Below are positions 22,785 to 31,803 of a stretch of 40,920 nt of DNA, one piece after another (the first letter of the stretch is position 1; the number at the start of each line of letters is the position of its first letter). This DNA is from Candidatus Andersenbacteria bacterium RIFCSPHIGHO2_12_FULL_45_11b. Its GTDB lineage: Bacteria; Patescibacteriota; Andersenbacteria; UBA10190. The translations under genes were made by a program, and so were the position numbers. The stretch lies in assembly GCA_001817115.1 (NCBI GenBank), contig MHHS01000051.1:1-40920 (forward strand). Direction: 5' to 3'. The notes beneath the pieces were generated by a model. The model was not told where the DNA came from. It did no database searches and saw only the letters and a list, made by a program, of their open reading frames with translations.

Positions 22785-23276
22785 ATGCAAGAAAACAACA
22801 AAATGGTCACGTGCGAGCTTATTACCGGGGAAAAGAAAGAAGTTCCAGCCGAGCAATTGGTATTTCGCCCTGCAGCGTATGCTCTCGTATATGATGCCCC
22901 AAAACTACTCCTCGTAAATACAAAAAGTACAGGAAAATGGTTCTTTCCAGGCGGCGCTATTGAAAAAGGAGAAAAAACTGAAGAGGCGTTGCGACGCGAA
23001 GTTCAAGAAGAAACAGGTACTATTCTTGATACACTTGAATTTTTTACGTTCAAAGAAAGTTTCTTCTACTATGAACCTCATGATCAGGGGTATCACAGCT
23101 TTAGTCTTTTTTATATTGCGAACCCCCAGAGCACAGAGCCCCAGCCATTTGAAAAGGATCCAACCGAAGAGGCTGATCGATATGAATGGGTGAATATCAA
23201 TTCTCTACAGCCGGAAGACATGCAAAGTTTTGCAGGGGAAATATTAGATAAATTCCGCGCCTCGTTAGTTCAATAA
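22785..23276 (+). CDS. NUDIX hydrolase
   Basis: The 163-residue protein has a full Nudix box, from GGAIEKGEKT to REVQEETG (about 46-69), after a WFFPGG strand. The N-terminal 20 residues (EKKEVPAEQL) form a small extension before the fold. Glutamate-rich C-terminal strands (YEWVNINSL) are typical. Substrate unknown. ATG 22785 is the first in frame; a second Met lies six codons on. It converges on the TauE/SafE gene with an 8-base gap. Confidence 0.87.
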   Translation: MQENNKMVTCELITGEKKEVPAEQLVFRPAAYALVYDAPKLLLVNTKSTGKWFFPGGAIEKGEKTEEALRREVQEETGTILDTLEFFTFKESFFYYEPHDQGYHSFSLFYIANPQSTEPQPFEKDPTEEADRYEWVNINSLQPEDMQSFAGEILDKFRASLVQ

Positions 23277-23284
23277 AAAACCTA

Positions 23285-24022
23285 TTACCCCACCACAAAC
23301 TTGATCCCAAGTATGGCAACAACGATCGCGTATACAACCTTCACAAACTTATTCCCCCTCTTAATTGCAATATGCGTCCCGATATATCCGCCCACAAGCA
23401 TTCCTGCCAGCATAGCTAGGCCATAGCTGTAATACACGACTCCGCTAAATATATAGACGAGCAGCGATATAGAAGCGAGTAAAAAACCAGGAATACGACG
23501 AGTGGCGTTAGATTCTAGCGCCGTAAATCCTAATAAATTAATCATAACAACTGTAAGCAGCATCCCCACCCCCGCTCCAAAGGCTGCTTGAAATATAAGA
23601 ACTATAAAGTAAGCAACGCACCCAATAACTTCTTGAATATTATTTGGTTTTGAACTCACTAATCCCGCATCTTTAATGAAAATAAAAGGCAGTGCAATAA
23701 GCATAGTTACCCCTACTAATTTTTCTATAAATGCATTATTTGTAACTAGTAAAAGATTTGATCCGATAAATGCAGCAACAATACTTAACACAGAAAGATA
23801 GATAACGTAATCTTTACGAACATATTCCGTCTTTCGAAACTTTGCGATTGATCCTAGCGTTAATCCAAGTGATCCGAATTTAGTAGTAGCAACTGCAATT
23901 TGAGGAGGCAGACCAATGAGAATAAAAAATGGAGCAGATATAAGCCCTCCGCCTCCGCCGGCCATACCGCTTACAATACTAGCTAAAACCCCTGCAATGA
24001 ATGTCCAAAGAAGCATTAACAT
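23285..24022 (-). CDS. TauE/SafE family membrane permease
   Basis: The 245-residue integral membrane protein has about eight hydrophobic helices and the family pattern of two repeats. The first shows SGMAGGGGGLISAPF with FILIGLPPQIAVATTKF, and the second FQAAFGAGVGMLLTVVMINLLGF. Relatives export sulfite, sulfoacetate or other organosulfur anions. ATG 24022 (or 24016) is preferred because upstream residues to 24076 are not membrane-protein-like. It is divergent from the ABC exporter gene. Confidence 0.88.
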   Translation of the reverse strand: MLMLLWTFIAGVLASIVSGMAGGGGGLISAPFFILIGLPPQIAVATTKFGSLGLTLGSIAKFRKTEYVRKDYVIYLSVLSIVAAFIGSNLLLVTNNAFIEKLVGVTMLIALPFIFIKDAGLVSSKPNNIQEVIGCVAYFIVLIFQAAFGAGVGMLLTVVMINLLGFTALESNATRRIPGFLLASISLLVYIFSGVVYYSYGLAMLAGMLVGGYIGTHIAIKRGNKFVKVVYAIVVAILGIKFVVG

Positions 24023-24127
24023 GCTACCGAACAAAAAACATAACCACAAGCATGAATGCACTCTACATGACAACAAACGAGATTAGAATACTCGCTAAAT
24101 CAGCTCTACTCTCCTACAATAAACCTT

Positions 24128-25885
24128 ATGCAAGCCGTAACCTCCGTATTTAAAGCATTTACACCAAGTATTAGGAAGCATTGGGTTCTTTTCGGCGCGT
24201 CGATACTGCTCATGATTGGCGCCGTTCTTTTCGGCGCAGCCTTCCCTTTTTACACAAGAATGCTTGTAAATGAGTTCGCAAAGAATACCCATGACGCATC
24301 GCGGGCATGGCTGATTTTTCAAACTCTTATCTGGATGTATGTCGGAGTCAATATTTGCTATCGGCTGTTTGACATCACTATAACTCTATTCCAGGCAAAA
24401 GTAGCGCGAGACCTCACAAAGCGCAGTTTTGCCGTACTGCAAACTCAATCGATGCATTTTTTTGAGAACTCTTTTACAGGATCCATTATAACGAGCGCGA
24501 AACGATTCAGTAATGCTTTTGATGGCATGGCTGATGTGTTTTTCTATCAGCTCCTCAAAAGCAGCATCCTGTTTATTGTTATATTTGTTGTGACCGTTAG
24601 AGAAAGGCCGTTACTGGCTGTGCTCGTAGCGGGCTGGATGCTCGTATATTGCGGGCTGATTTTGTTTGCAATACGCTTTCAACTCCCATTCTTCAATGCC
24701 AGCGCGAGCGTTGATTCTGAAGTTGGCGCCGTTCTCGCCGATTCAATAAGCAACCACATGACCGTGAAGTCATTCGGCCGAGAAGCAACTGAAGCAAAGC
24801 GCTTTCTTGCAGTTATTCAAAAAAGCTACATCATGCGCCTTAAAGCATGGTTTGCCAGCAATGCGGTCTTTGCAATACAAGGCATTCTCATGGCTATAGC
24901 AGAGCTTGGGCTAACCTGGTACCTCATAACAGGGTGGCACAAAGGAGAAGTAACAATTGGCGATTTTGTATTTTTCCAGGCCTACATACTTTGGATGATT
25001 GAACAAATTTGGAACCTTGGTCCAATGATGCATCGCTTCTTTGAACATGTATCTGATGCGAAAGAAATGGCTGACATCTATCACATAACGCCTGATGTAC
25101 AAGATACTCATGGAGCTAGCACTTTAAAAGTTACAAGTGGCAAGATTGAATTTCATAAAGTTACTTTTAGCTATAAAAATAGCAAACGCGGAACATATCA
25201 AACTATCAATAATTTAACGCTTACAATCCCGGCCGGGCAATCCATAGGCCTTGTCGGTCGAAGCGGGGCAGGCAAAAGCACAATCGTGAAGTTATTACTA
25301 CGATTTTACGATTTGCATAATGGGCGAATTCTTATTGATGGCCAAGACATCACAAAAGTTACTCAAGAAAGCTTGCGCCAACAGATTGCGGTAGTCCCTC
25401 AAGATCCGCAAATGTTTCACTCTACAATACGACACAATATTGCGTTTGCACGACCGGATACAACTGAAGCAGAAATTATTGAAGCGGCAAAGAAGGCGTA
25501 TGCATGGGACTTTATTCAAGAGCTCCCCTATGGCCTCGATGCTATCGTAGGAGAACGCGGCGTAAAGCTTTCCGGAGGACAGCGCCAGCGCATTGCAATT
25601 GCGCGCGCAATTTTAGCAGATCCTCACATTCTCATATTGGACGAGGCGACGAGCGCACTTGATAGTGCGACGGAAAAAATCATCCAACAAGCAATCGCGA
25701 ACTTGCTGCAAAGCCGCACTTCGATCGTGATCGCGCATCGCTTAAGCACCATCATGCGATTAGATCGCATTGTAGTTATTCAGAATGGTAGAATTATTGA
25801 AGATGGAACCCACCAAGAACTTCTTGGTCACAAAGGAGAATACGCCGACCTTTGGGCGCACCAAAGCGGAGGATATTTAAAATAA
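24128..25885 (+). CDS. ABC exporter, fused permease and ATPase (copy 1)
   Basis: The 585-residue half-transporter has six transmembrane helices in the first 310 residues and a nucleotide-binding domain from about 335. Walker A is GRSGAGKST (about 378-386), the signature LSGGQRQR, Walker B ILILDEATSALD and the switch His in VIAHRLST. All catalytic residues are present. It works as a dimer exporting lipids, peptides or drugs in the MsbA/LmrA group. It is clearly paralogous to the gene at 29964-31709, including KSFG in the coupling region. The HIT gene follows closely. Confidence 0.93.
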   Translation: MQAVTSVFKAFTPSIRKHWVLFGASILLMIGAVLFGAAFPFYTRMLVNEFAKNTHDASRAWLIFQTLIWMYVGVNICYRLFDITITLFQAKVARDLTKRSFAVLQTQSMHFFENSFTGSIITSAKRFSNAFDGMADVFFYQLLKSSILFIVIFVVTVRERPLLAVLVAGWMLVYCGLILFAIRFQLPFFNASASVDSEVGAVLADSISNHMTVKSFGREATEAKRFLAVIQKSYIMRLKAWFASNAVFAIQGILMAIAELGLTWYLITGWHKGEVTIGDFVFFQAYILWMIEQIWNLGPMMHRFFEHVSDAKEMADIYHITPDVQDTHGASTLKVTSGKIEFHKVTFSYKNSKRGTYQTINNLTLTIPAGQSIGLVGRSGAGKSTIVKLLLRFYDLHNGRILIDGQDITKVTQESLRQQIAVVPQDPQMFHSTIRHNIAFARPDTTEAEIIEAAKKAYAWDFIQELPYGLDAIVGERGVKLSGGQRQRIAIARAILADPHILILDEATSALDSATEKIIQQAIANLLQSRTSIVIAHRLSTIMRLDRIVVIQNGRIIEDGTHQELLGHKGEYADLWAHQSGGYLK

Positions 25886-25896
25886 GAGAAACGCTC

Positions 25897-26352
25897 ATGT
25901 CTCAAAATTGCCTCGTCTGCGATAGAATTCAATCAATAAAAGACGATAACAATCCATACTTCGTTGCAGAACTTGAAACCGGATATGTTGTTCTAGGTGA
26001 TTATCAATTTTTTGAAGGCTACACCCTGTTTCTTTCAAAGATACACGCAAAAGAATTACACGAACTTGATTCAGAATTTCGAAAACAATTTGTATGGGAA
26101 ATGAGCATTACAGCAGAAGCAGTATTCAAGGCATTTCACCCTAAAAAGCTTAATTATGAACTGCTTGGCAATACGGATGAACACATACACTGGCACATTT
26201 TTCCAAGGCACGAGAATGACCCACTCCCTAATCGAACGGTGTGGAATATTGATAAAGAAATTCGAAATGCAGAATCTGCGAAACCTTCACGGGAAAAATT
26301 GCAGAAATTGAAAGAGAAATTAAAAAATATCTTCAATAACAACAAAATTTAA
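25897..26352 (+). CDS. HIT family protein
   Basis: The 151-residue protein has the histidine triad HIHWHIFPRH (about 102-111), which hydrolyses nucleotide phosphoramidates, dinucleoside polyphosphates or adenylates. An N-terminal CLVC pair may bind zinc, as in some HIT proteins. ATG 25897 lies 11 bases after the ABC exporter stop; an in-frame start at 25852 would overlap that gene and add atypical residues. It is probably co-transcribed with the exporter. Confidence 0.9.
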   Translation: MSQNCLVCDRIQSIKDDNNPYFVAELETGYVVLGDYQFFEGYTLFLSKIHAKELHELDSEFRKQFVWEMSITAEAVFKAFHPKKLNYELLGNTDEHIHWHIFPRHENDPLPNRTVWNIDKEIRNAESAKPSREKLQKLKEKLKNIFNNNKI

Positions 26353-26361
26353 TTTGGGGAT

Positions 26362-27195
26362 TCAATCAAGTTTCTTCGCCTTGAACCCAAATATAGTTTT
26401 GTAATTTATTTCTCCAAATAATACCGGATAAAAATCAGAATCAGAAAGAATTGGCGTCCTGCCTTCGGAATATCCAATAATATCTCCTTTATGGATTATC
26501 TCATAATTTTTTATTTCTACGTTCGGAGTATCGGTCTCTAATTTTGGATACGTTGCATAACATTCAAACTGCTGTGGCTTACGAGCATTAGTAACGAAAT
26601 CCGTTGGTTTTATTACGCCCAACAACGAGAGGATATTTCGAATGTCTGCGCATGTCCTATCTCTCGTTTCGGCATCATTACCGCCATATTCGAATGCAAT
26701 AACGGGAATAGTTTTATCGGGTAACCTAGCAGCAGCAGGCAGTGATGTTCCCTTTGTCGCGATCATATGTAGAATAATTTTTGCATTTTCGCACACGGAT
26801 ATCATTTTTTGCACTTCCGAGGAATCATCTTCGATAATCAAACAATCCTTCGTAGCTGAAACCGTTGAATGGATATCGATAACATAATCAAAATTAGGAA
26901 TATATTGCATCATCTGAAACGCCACCTGCTCCTCGTAACCACCAGTAACAGATCCAGGGAAAGACCTATTTAAATCAGAATCGATAAATCTCTTGCCTTC
27001 TTTGAGAGCTAGCTCGTTTGCTATATGAAAAATAACTGAGCCACTCTGTATTGAAATTTCTTTCAATTTATCCAAAACTTCAATTCCTAGCGTTTCGTTA
27101 CCGTGACTGCAAACATTTACCAACACTCTTGGATACGAAAGATTTTTTGCTTGCGATATTAATGTTGTATATTTTTCGATTATTTCTAAATTCAT
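26362..27195 (-). CDS. AstE/AspA-type zinc deacylase (M14 family)
   Basis: The 277-residue protein belongs to the succinylglutamate desuccinylase/aspartoacylase group. Zinc ligands are visible as SHGNE (about 31-35) and the His in VIDIHST (about 106-112). DLNRSFPG gives the substrate arginine, and AFEYG supplies the catalytic Glu. A C-terminal beta-domain follows. Substrate is an N-acylated amino acid or similar. It is transcribed away from the HIT gene and follows a NUDIX gene by 8 bases, so those two form a pair. Confidence 0.88.
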   Translation of the reverse strand: MNLEIIEKYTTLISQAKNLSYPRVLVNVCSHGNETLGIEVLDKLKEISIQSGSVIFHIANELALKEGKRFIDSDLNRSFPGSVTGGYEEQVAFQMMQYIPNFDYVIDIHSTVSATKDCLIIEDDSSEVQKMISVCENAKIILHMIATKGTSLPAAARLPDKTIPVIAFEYGGNDAETRDRTCADIRNILSLLGVIKPTDFVTNARKPQQFECYATYPKLETDTPNVEIKNYEIIHKGDIIGYSEGRTPILSDSDFYPVLFGEINYKTIFGFKAKKLD

Positions 27196-27203
27196 GCAAA
27201 CGT

Positions 27204-27614
27204 CTAATTATGATTATTCGGATTATACAATTCCAAAAACTTCTTCACATTGGAAAACAGCGGTACTTTTTTCGCATCGTCTATCGAGAAAAATCTGATT
27301 TCAATGCATTCGTCGGACGGAACAAAATCCAAATGCTTTAGTTGTGTAATATACAAAACGTTATTAACCCATCCAAGCTTGGCGAGACAAGCAAGAAAAT
27401 ATGACGGGTGTTCGGCAACAAACAGAGTTTCTAACCCCATTTCCTCTCGGATTTCACGCACGATGCCATCTTGCGGTTCTTCACCCCAATCCAATCCCCC
27501 GCCCGGCAAATCCCATTTGCCAGATTCTGCTTTTGCAAGCAAAAAGGTACCGTCTTCCCCTAATACAAGTGCTTTTACGCTTGTTCTATAATATGCGTTT
27601 GAAATTTGTGGCAT
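27204..27614 (-). CDS. NUDIX hydrolase
   Basis: The 136-residue protein has the Nudix box from GGGLDWGEEP to REIREEMGL (about 36-59), after a WDLPGG strand. It is a compact MutT-like protein. ATG 27614 is preferred because the RTSVKALVL strand follows it directly; a start at 27641 would add residues such as CYPC that do not fit. It is divergent from the HAD gene. Confidence 0.87.
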   Translation of the reverse strand: MPQISNAYYRTSVKALVLGEDGTFLLAKAESGKWDLPGGGLDWGEEPQDGIVREIREEMGLETLFVAEHPSYFLACLAKLGWVNNVLYITQLKHLDFVPSDECIEIRFFSIDDAKKVPLFSNVKKFLELYNPNNHN

Positions 27615-27670
27615 ATGGCAAGGGTAGCATATACAGTACACTTGTTACACTGTTATATAAAAGTCAAAAC

Positions 27671-28294
27671 ATGCCACAAAATTCTATCAAAAACATTATC
27701 TTCGACGTAAGCGACGTACTCACGACGTATGCGCATGGGCCACAATACTCTAACGAACTGCTGTCAGAAGAAACGGGTGTTTCAATGGACGTAATTAAGG
27801 ATTTTTTCAAGGAATACATAGAAACTGGTCGAAAAGTACAGGGATTATCGTTTGAAGAATTTTGGCCAACAAGAACAGTGGATACGAAACAATTAACATT
27901 GGAAGATGTGAAAAAATCGGGTAAACGGCACGGTGACAACATCGCAATTAACCAACAAATGACTGCACTCTTACAAACATTGCGACCTACCTATCGCCTA
28001 TTCGCACTCACAAACGCATGGAAGCCCGGACATCCGTTTAAATCAAAACTCGAATCGTATTTTGAAGCATTTGTGCAATCATGCGATATTCATTTATGGA
28101 AACCGAATCGAGATGTTTTTGAATACATGATCGAAACGTATAATCTTACACCCCAAGAAACATTATTCATCGACAACGACTTGAAAAACATAGAAATGGC
28201 CCAGCAAGTAGGCATGCACGCAATTCAGTTTTTTACTTTTGAAAAACTTACTGAAGAATTGCGAAATTTTCTAACACCCGGTGTTAGAATTTGA
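27671..28294 (+). CDS. HAD-superfamily hydrolase (subfamily IA-like)
   Basis: The 207-residue protein shows all four HAD motifs: IFDVSDVL (nucleophile Asp, with Ser in place of the usual acid Asp two residues on), ALTN, KPNRDVF (Lys) and FIDNDLKNI. Missing the general-acid Asp is common in epoxide hydrolase N-domain-like and dehalogenase-like members, so phosphatase activity may be weak. Start ATG 27671 is right before the first motif. Its 3' end overlaps the HD gene by 11 bases tail to tail. Confidence 0.85.
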   Translation: MPQNSIKNIIFDVSDVLTTYAHGPQYSNELLSEETGVSMDVIKDFFKEYIETGRKVQGLSFEEFWPTRTVDTKQLTLEDVKKSGKRHGDNIAINQQMTALLQTLRPTYRLFALTNAWKPGHPFKSKLESYFEAFVQSCDIHLWKPNRDVFEYMIETYNLTPQETLFIDNDLKNIEMAQQVGMHAIQFFTFEKLTEELRNFLTPGVRI

Positions 28295-29015
28295 ATTTTT
28301 TATTAAGGTACTCTAGCGAAAGCTGCTCTTCTAATTTCTTGCATTCACGTTCTGTAAGAATTTGCTCCAATTCTTTGGCAATATTTTCGGTAATTATGTT
28401 TTGTTTAGCAAGCGGCCTAATAAAAGATACCAGCTTTTGAGCAAAGTCAGGACTCATATCTATGCCTTGAGTAAGGTAATGGTGAATATTTTTTGCCAAA
28501 ATAGTCTGCAAGCGACTAGCTCGCCACTGCAAGTGCTCAAAAACGTTCTTGCTGAGCGTTACATCAGAATCGAGATTTAAAGTTTTAGGTGAATGAACTA
28601 ATTTCCACGTATGACGAATAATTCCTAAAATACCTGTTTTTTCTAACACATCTGCATCATGAACAATTTTTGCTTCCAAACTTTTTGCTTTAGCAGTTCC
28701 TTCATGAGATGCAACGCATTCGGCAATTTGATCTACATCATCTTTAGAAAGACACAGCGGCTTCAGTATGCTCTTAACAATTTTTTTATTCGTTTCATAA
28801 TTATAATCGTCCCCCGTAGGAAGAGCTGTGTCATGCAAAAAAGCACCGGCAACAGCTATCGGCAGATCGGCTTCCATTTTTTTTGCCATGAATTCTACAA
28901 TAGCAACCACGCGAAGCAAATGCTTATTGCCTTTTGACTTGCCGCCGAAAGCCGCATCGTGATCAATCGCGATGGCCAGTTTTTTTATATCCCGGAGATT
29001 CTGTTTAGTAAGCAT
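28284..29015 (-). CDS. HD-domain phosphohydrolase
   Basis: The 243-residue protein has the metal-binding pattern His32, His61-Asp62 (FLHDTA) and a later VHDADVLE, as in YedJ/YfbR-like HD proteins. GDDYNYE follows the first HD and the C-terminal 100 residues are helical. Nucleotide or phosphoester hydrolysis is likely; the substrate is not evident. Confidence 0.85.
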   Translation of the reverse strand: MLTKQNLRDIKKLAIAIDHDAAFGGKSKGNKHLLRVVAIVEFMAKKMEADLPIAVAGAFLHDTALPTGDDYNYETNKKIVKSILKPLCLSKDDVDQIAECVASHEGTAKAKSLEAKIVHDADVLEKTGILGIIRHTWKLVHSPKTLNLDSDVTLSKNVFEHLQWRASRLQTILAKNIHHYLTQGIDMSPDFAQKLVSFIRPLAKQNIITENIAKELEQILTERECKKLEEQLSLEYLNKKFKF

Positions 29016-29035
29016 AGATAGTAAACTAAGTTGAT

Positions 29036-29073
29036 TTAAAAGAGCTGGCGTCGGTAAAACCTTGGCCAGCCTC
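29036..29073 (-). terminator. Terminator of the P-loop kinase gene
   Basis: On the minus strand GAGGCTGGC pairs with GCCAGCTC (one bulge) and is followed by UUUUAAAU. Confidence 0.55.
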
Positions 29074-29084
29074 GTCGTCCTTCA

Positions 29085-29621
29085 TTAGCCCCTGGATAGA
29101 ATCCAGTCTACCAGTGAATCGATATCAGCACCGCCTTCGTTATTAACAGTGATGCGATTTTCAGTGCTAGCCGGAAATGCTTCGAATATATCCTGAAAAC
29201 GAAGATACATATTGAGCGATTCTTCGGTAGTAAGGATGTGCCCCGTTCGAGCCGTAGCTTGCAATCGTTTTTTAACAACCTCGTAGGGACATTGAATCTC
29301 AATCCAAGTCACTTGAACGTGCCGATCGACGCAACAAGATTCCAGTTGAGTTCTCAGCGAATGCAGATGAAAGACTTCATCCATAATCGCCACCTCAAGG
29401 CCCTCATCAAACCGACCAAAGACGTATTCGAGCGCCTTTTGGTAGTACGACCATCGCAAATCAGGGGGATCAATTTCATGCTTGACCAGAACCGGATCAA
29501 CGTCGGTTTTCTTGAAATCATCAAGATCGACAATCATCGTGTCCGTTTTTTTGCTAACTCCTCGAGAAATAGTAGACTTGCCTACCCCCGGCAACCCGGC
29601 AAACAACAGTAATCGCTTCAT
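29085..29621 (-). CDS. P-loop kinase-like ATPase
   Basis: The 178-residue protein has a Walker A FAGLPGVGKST (about 7-17) and an acidic DLDDF segment (about 32-36), then a DEVFHLHSLR segment and a lid-like arginine-rich region (KKRLQATARTG). This is the layout of small-molecule or polynucleotide-kinase-like AAA_33 proteins and some zeta-like kinases. Substrate unknown. AAGGAG precedes the ATG. The gene follows a leader of about 160 nt with a promoter and a terminator hairpin. Confidence 0.8.
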   Translation of the reverse strand: MKRLLLFAGLPGVGKSTISRGVSKKTDTMIVDLDDFKKTDVDPVLVKHEIDPPDLRWSYYQKALEYVFGRFDEGLEVAIMDEVFHLHSLRTQLESCCVDRHVQVTWIEIQCPYEVVKKRLQATARTGHILTTEESLNMYLRFQDIFEAFPASTENRITVNNEGGADIDSLVDWILSRG

Positions 29622-29660
29622 CGCCCTACTCCTTATTTGATTTTAACTTCAAAGAACTAA

Positions 29661-29686
29661 AAACTAGCCTCATCGGAGGCTAGTTT
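29661..29686 (-). terminator. Leader hairpin with U-tract upstream of the kinase gene
   Basis: AAACTAGCCTC and GAGGCTAGTTT form a perfect 11-bp stem. On the minus strand it continues into UUUUUAG, 40 bases before the kinase ATG. It is placed like a transcription attenuator. Confidence 0.65.
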
Positions 29687-29710
29687 AAGAAAAAGAACCT
29701 TATTTGCTCT

Positions 29711-29782
29711 CTACCTAAAATCAGCCACCGCAGAAGGCTTAGTATAATAATATGAATATTGAGCAGTATCTTTTAACGACAT
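29711..29782 (-). CDS. Possible 23-residue leader peptide with a YYY run
   Basis: A short frame runs from ATG 29782 to TAG 29711 and includes the segment QYSYYYTKPSA. It begins a few bases after the -10 box, so it would be leaderless, and it ends 25 bases before the leader hairpin. A tyrosine run before a terminator recalls amino-acid-controlled attenuation. The frame could also occur by chance. Confidence 0.25.
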   Translation of the reverse strand: MSLKDTAQYSYYYTKPSAVADFR

Positions 29783-29789
29783 TGAGTTC

Positions 29790-29818
29790 ATGATAGAGAG
29801 CCTGATCGTTATTGTCAA
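29790..29818 (-). promoter_or_regulatory. Promoter of the kinase leader
   Basis: TTGACA (29813-29818), 17 bp, TATCAT (29790-29795). It would give a 5' leader of about 160 nt before the kinase gene. Confidence 0.6.
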
Positions 29819-29903
29819 TAAAATGCACCCTTTTCCAGGCTTATTCATTTCCAGAAACATACTAATGCAAAACCTATATGCATAAATATTTTCGTGAATG
29901 TAT

Positions 29904-29940
29904 TAAAAAACCTCGAGAAGAAATGAATCTTCTCGAGGTT
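29904..29940 (-). terminator. Terminator of ABC exporter copy 2
   Basis: AACCTCGAGAAGA and TCTTCTCGAGGTT, a 13-bp stem, followed on the minus strand by six U. Confidence 0.85.
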
Positions 29941-29963
29941 CAAATGATCAACTTTCGCTTGCT

Positions 29964-31709
29964 TTATACATATCCGCGGACTTGATGAGCCCAGAGATTT
30001 GCATACATGCCTTCCGCACTCAACAGGTCTTCATGCGCTCCATCTTCGGCAATCTTTCCGTTTTCCATAACGACTATGCGATCCAAACTCATAATCGTGC
30101 TCAACCGGTGCGCAATTACAACCGAAGTACGCCCTCGCAATAGATTGGCAATTGCTTTTTGGATGTACTTTTCAGTTTCGCTATCCAGCGCACTGGTTGC
30201 TTCGTCCAAAAGAAGAATCTTCGGATCTGCAAGTATCGCACGGGCAATAGCAATCCGCTGGCATTGACCTCCAGAAAGCTTCATTCCGCGTTCTCCTACC
30301 ATAGTATCCAGACCATCAGGAAGTTTTTCTATGAACTCCCATGCATACGCTTGCTTGGCTGCCTCGACTACGTCCTCCTCGCTTGCATTCGGACACGCAA
30401 ATGCAATGTTTTCCCGAATCGTACGATGGAAGAGTTGCGGCTGCTGCGGAACAACCGCCATTTGCTGACGCAAACTTTTTTGCGTCACATCGGTGATATC
30501 CTGCATATCGATCCGGATATATCCGGAATCCAGCTCATACAGTCGCATAAGGAGCTTTACGAGCGTACTTTTGCCAGCGCCGGTTCTTCCTACCAAGCCA
30601 ACAGATTGGCCGGGAGGAATCTTCATATCGATTCCGTTAATAGCAAAGCTCTTCTCTGAATATACTGTCCCGTAGTGAAAAGTAAGAGCATGAATGTCTA
30701 TCTGCCCTTCCGAAATCACTAACGGGTGAGCCTTTGGCGCATCTCGCACCTCTGACTCCAGATCAAAGACTTCTGTCATTTCCCTTGCTTCCGCAACGAG
30801 AATAAAAAGTTTTCGAACCGAGTGAACGAACGTCCATAAATGACCCAATATCCAAGCCATATATGTCTGGAAGAAAACCAGATCTCCTGTCGTAATCGTT
30901 CCTTTCGCCCAGCCGCCTATCATCCACCATACGAGGCCGACTTCTGCGACCATCATCATAATCATTTGCATCGCCATGCCTGCGTTTCCTACCATCCACG
31001 CCTTCAAGCGTTTCTGATAGTTTTCAACCACAACAGTATCGAATCGTTTCTGTTCAGATGGCTCGCAGCCGAACGACTTGACCGTGAGATGACTCCCGAT
31101 AGAATCCGCGCATGCACCTCCTACCTTGCTGTCTGCTTCCGCCGATGCTTTTTCGAGTGGATATCTATACTTAATCAGGATGGCGCCAACCGCGAGGAAA
31201 GCGACGACCCACGCACCAAATGCAAACGCGAAGCTTGGCATAGTGCTGAAAAATGCAACAAAGGCAAAGCATAGAATAAGGATACTTCGCCCCACTTCTA
31301 CAAACAGCACATCGATTATTCCTTCGAAAGAATTTCGAAACCGGCCGGCACTTTTTACGAGCGCCCCCGTAAAAGCATTTTCGAAGAAACTAATGGATTG
31401 CCGTTGGATAGCCGCGAAACTGCGCTGATCTAAATCGCGCATAATTCGCGCCTCATACAACGAAAGCGCCACATCGAAGATTCGATATGCCAAGAACGTA
31501 CCAACGCCGAGCATGAGATACTGCCAAAATATCTCCTTGGCCAAGGACACATTTTTCTCTTCCGCCGTAAACACATTTACAATGTTCCTCAACAGAAAGG
31601 GGCGAAGTGATGCAAACGCAATTGCTCCCGAAATAGAGATGCACAATATCACAAACAATAAGTGATACTTGCGCATACTGGGCCAATAGGCACGAAATAC
31701 CGCTAACAT
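29964..31709 (-). CDS. ABC exporter, fused permease and ATPase (copy 2)
   Basis: The 581-residue half-transporter has six transmembrane helices, then a nucleotide-binding domain with Walker A GRTGAGKST, signature LSGGQCQR, Walker B ILLLDEATSALD and switch VIAHRLST. It is paralogous along its whole length to the exporter at 24128 (for example FFENAFTGALVKSAGRF versus the matching segment there). They may form homodimers or one heterodimer. AAGGAG lies before the ATG and a strong terminator follows the gene. Confidence 0.93.
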   Translation of the reverse strand: MLAVFRAYWPSMRKYHLLFVILCISISGAIAFASLRPFLLRNIVNVFTAEEKNVSLAKEIFWQYLMLGVGTFLAYRIFDVALSLYEARIMRDLDQRSFAAIQRQSISFFENAFTGALVKSAGRFRNSFEGIIDVLFVEVGRSILILCFAFVAFFSTMPSFAFAFGAWVVAFLAVGAILIKYRYPLEKASAEADSKVGGACADSIGSHLTVKSFGCEPSEQKRFDTVVVENYQKRLKAWMVGNAGMAMQMIMMMVAEVGLVWWMIGGWAKGTITTGDLVFFQTYMAWILGHLWTFVHSVRKLFILVAEAREMTEVFDLESEVRDAPKAHPLVISEGQIDIHALTFHYGTVYSEKSFAINGIDMKIPPGQSVGLVGRTGAGKSTLVKLLMRLYELDSGYIRIDMQDITDVTQKSLRQQMAVVPQQPQLFHRTIRENIAFACPNASEEDVVEAAKQAYAWEFIEKLPDGLDTMVGERGMKLSGGQCQRIAIARAILADPKILLLDEATSALDSETEKYIQKAIANLLRGRTSVVIAHRLSTIMSLDRIVVMENGKIAEDGAHEDLLSAEGMYANLWAHQVRGYV

Positions 31710-31803
31710 GGTCTTTCTCCTTACCTAAATTGTGAAAAAACTTCCTAGTTCAGCCTAAATTGGCAATCTGGACTTTTTAATTTACACTTAATTGTTTAAT
31801 TAG

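Noticed and set aside
27401-27670. Upstream extension of the HAD gene
   Set aside because: It runs antisense through the NUDIX gene; the HAD fold starts right at ATG 27671.
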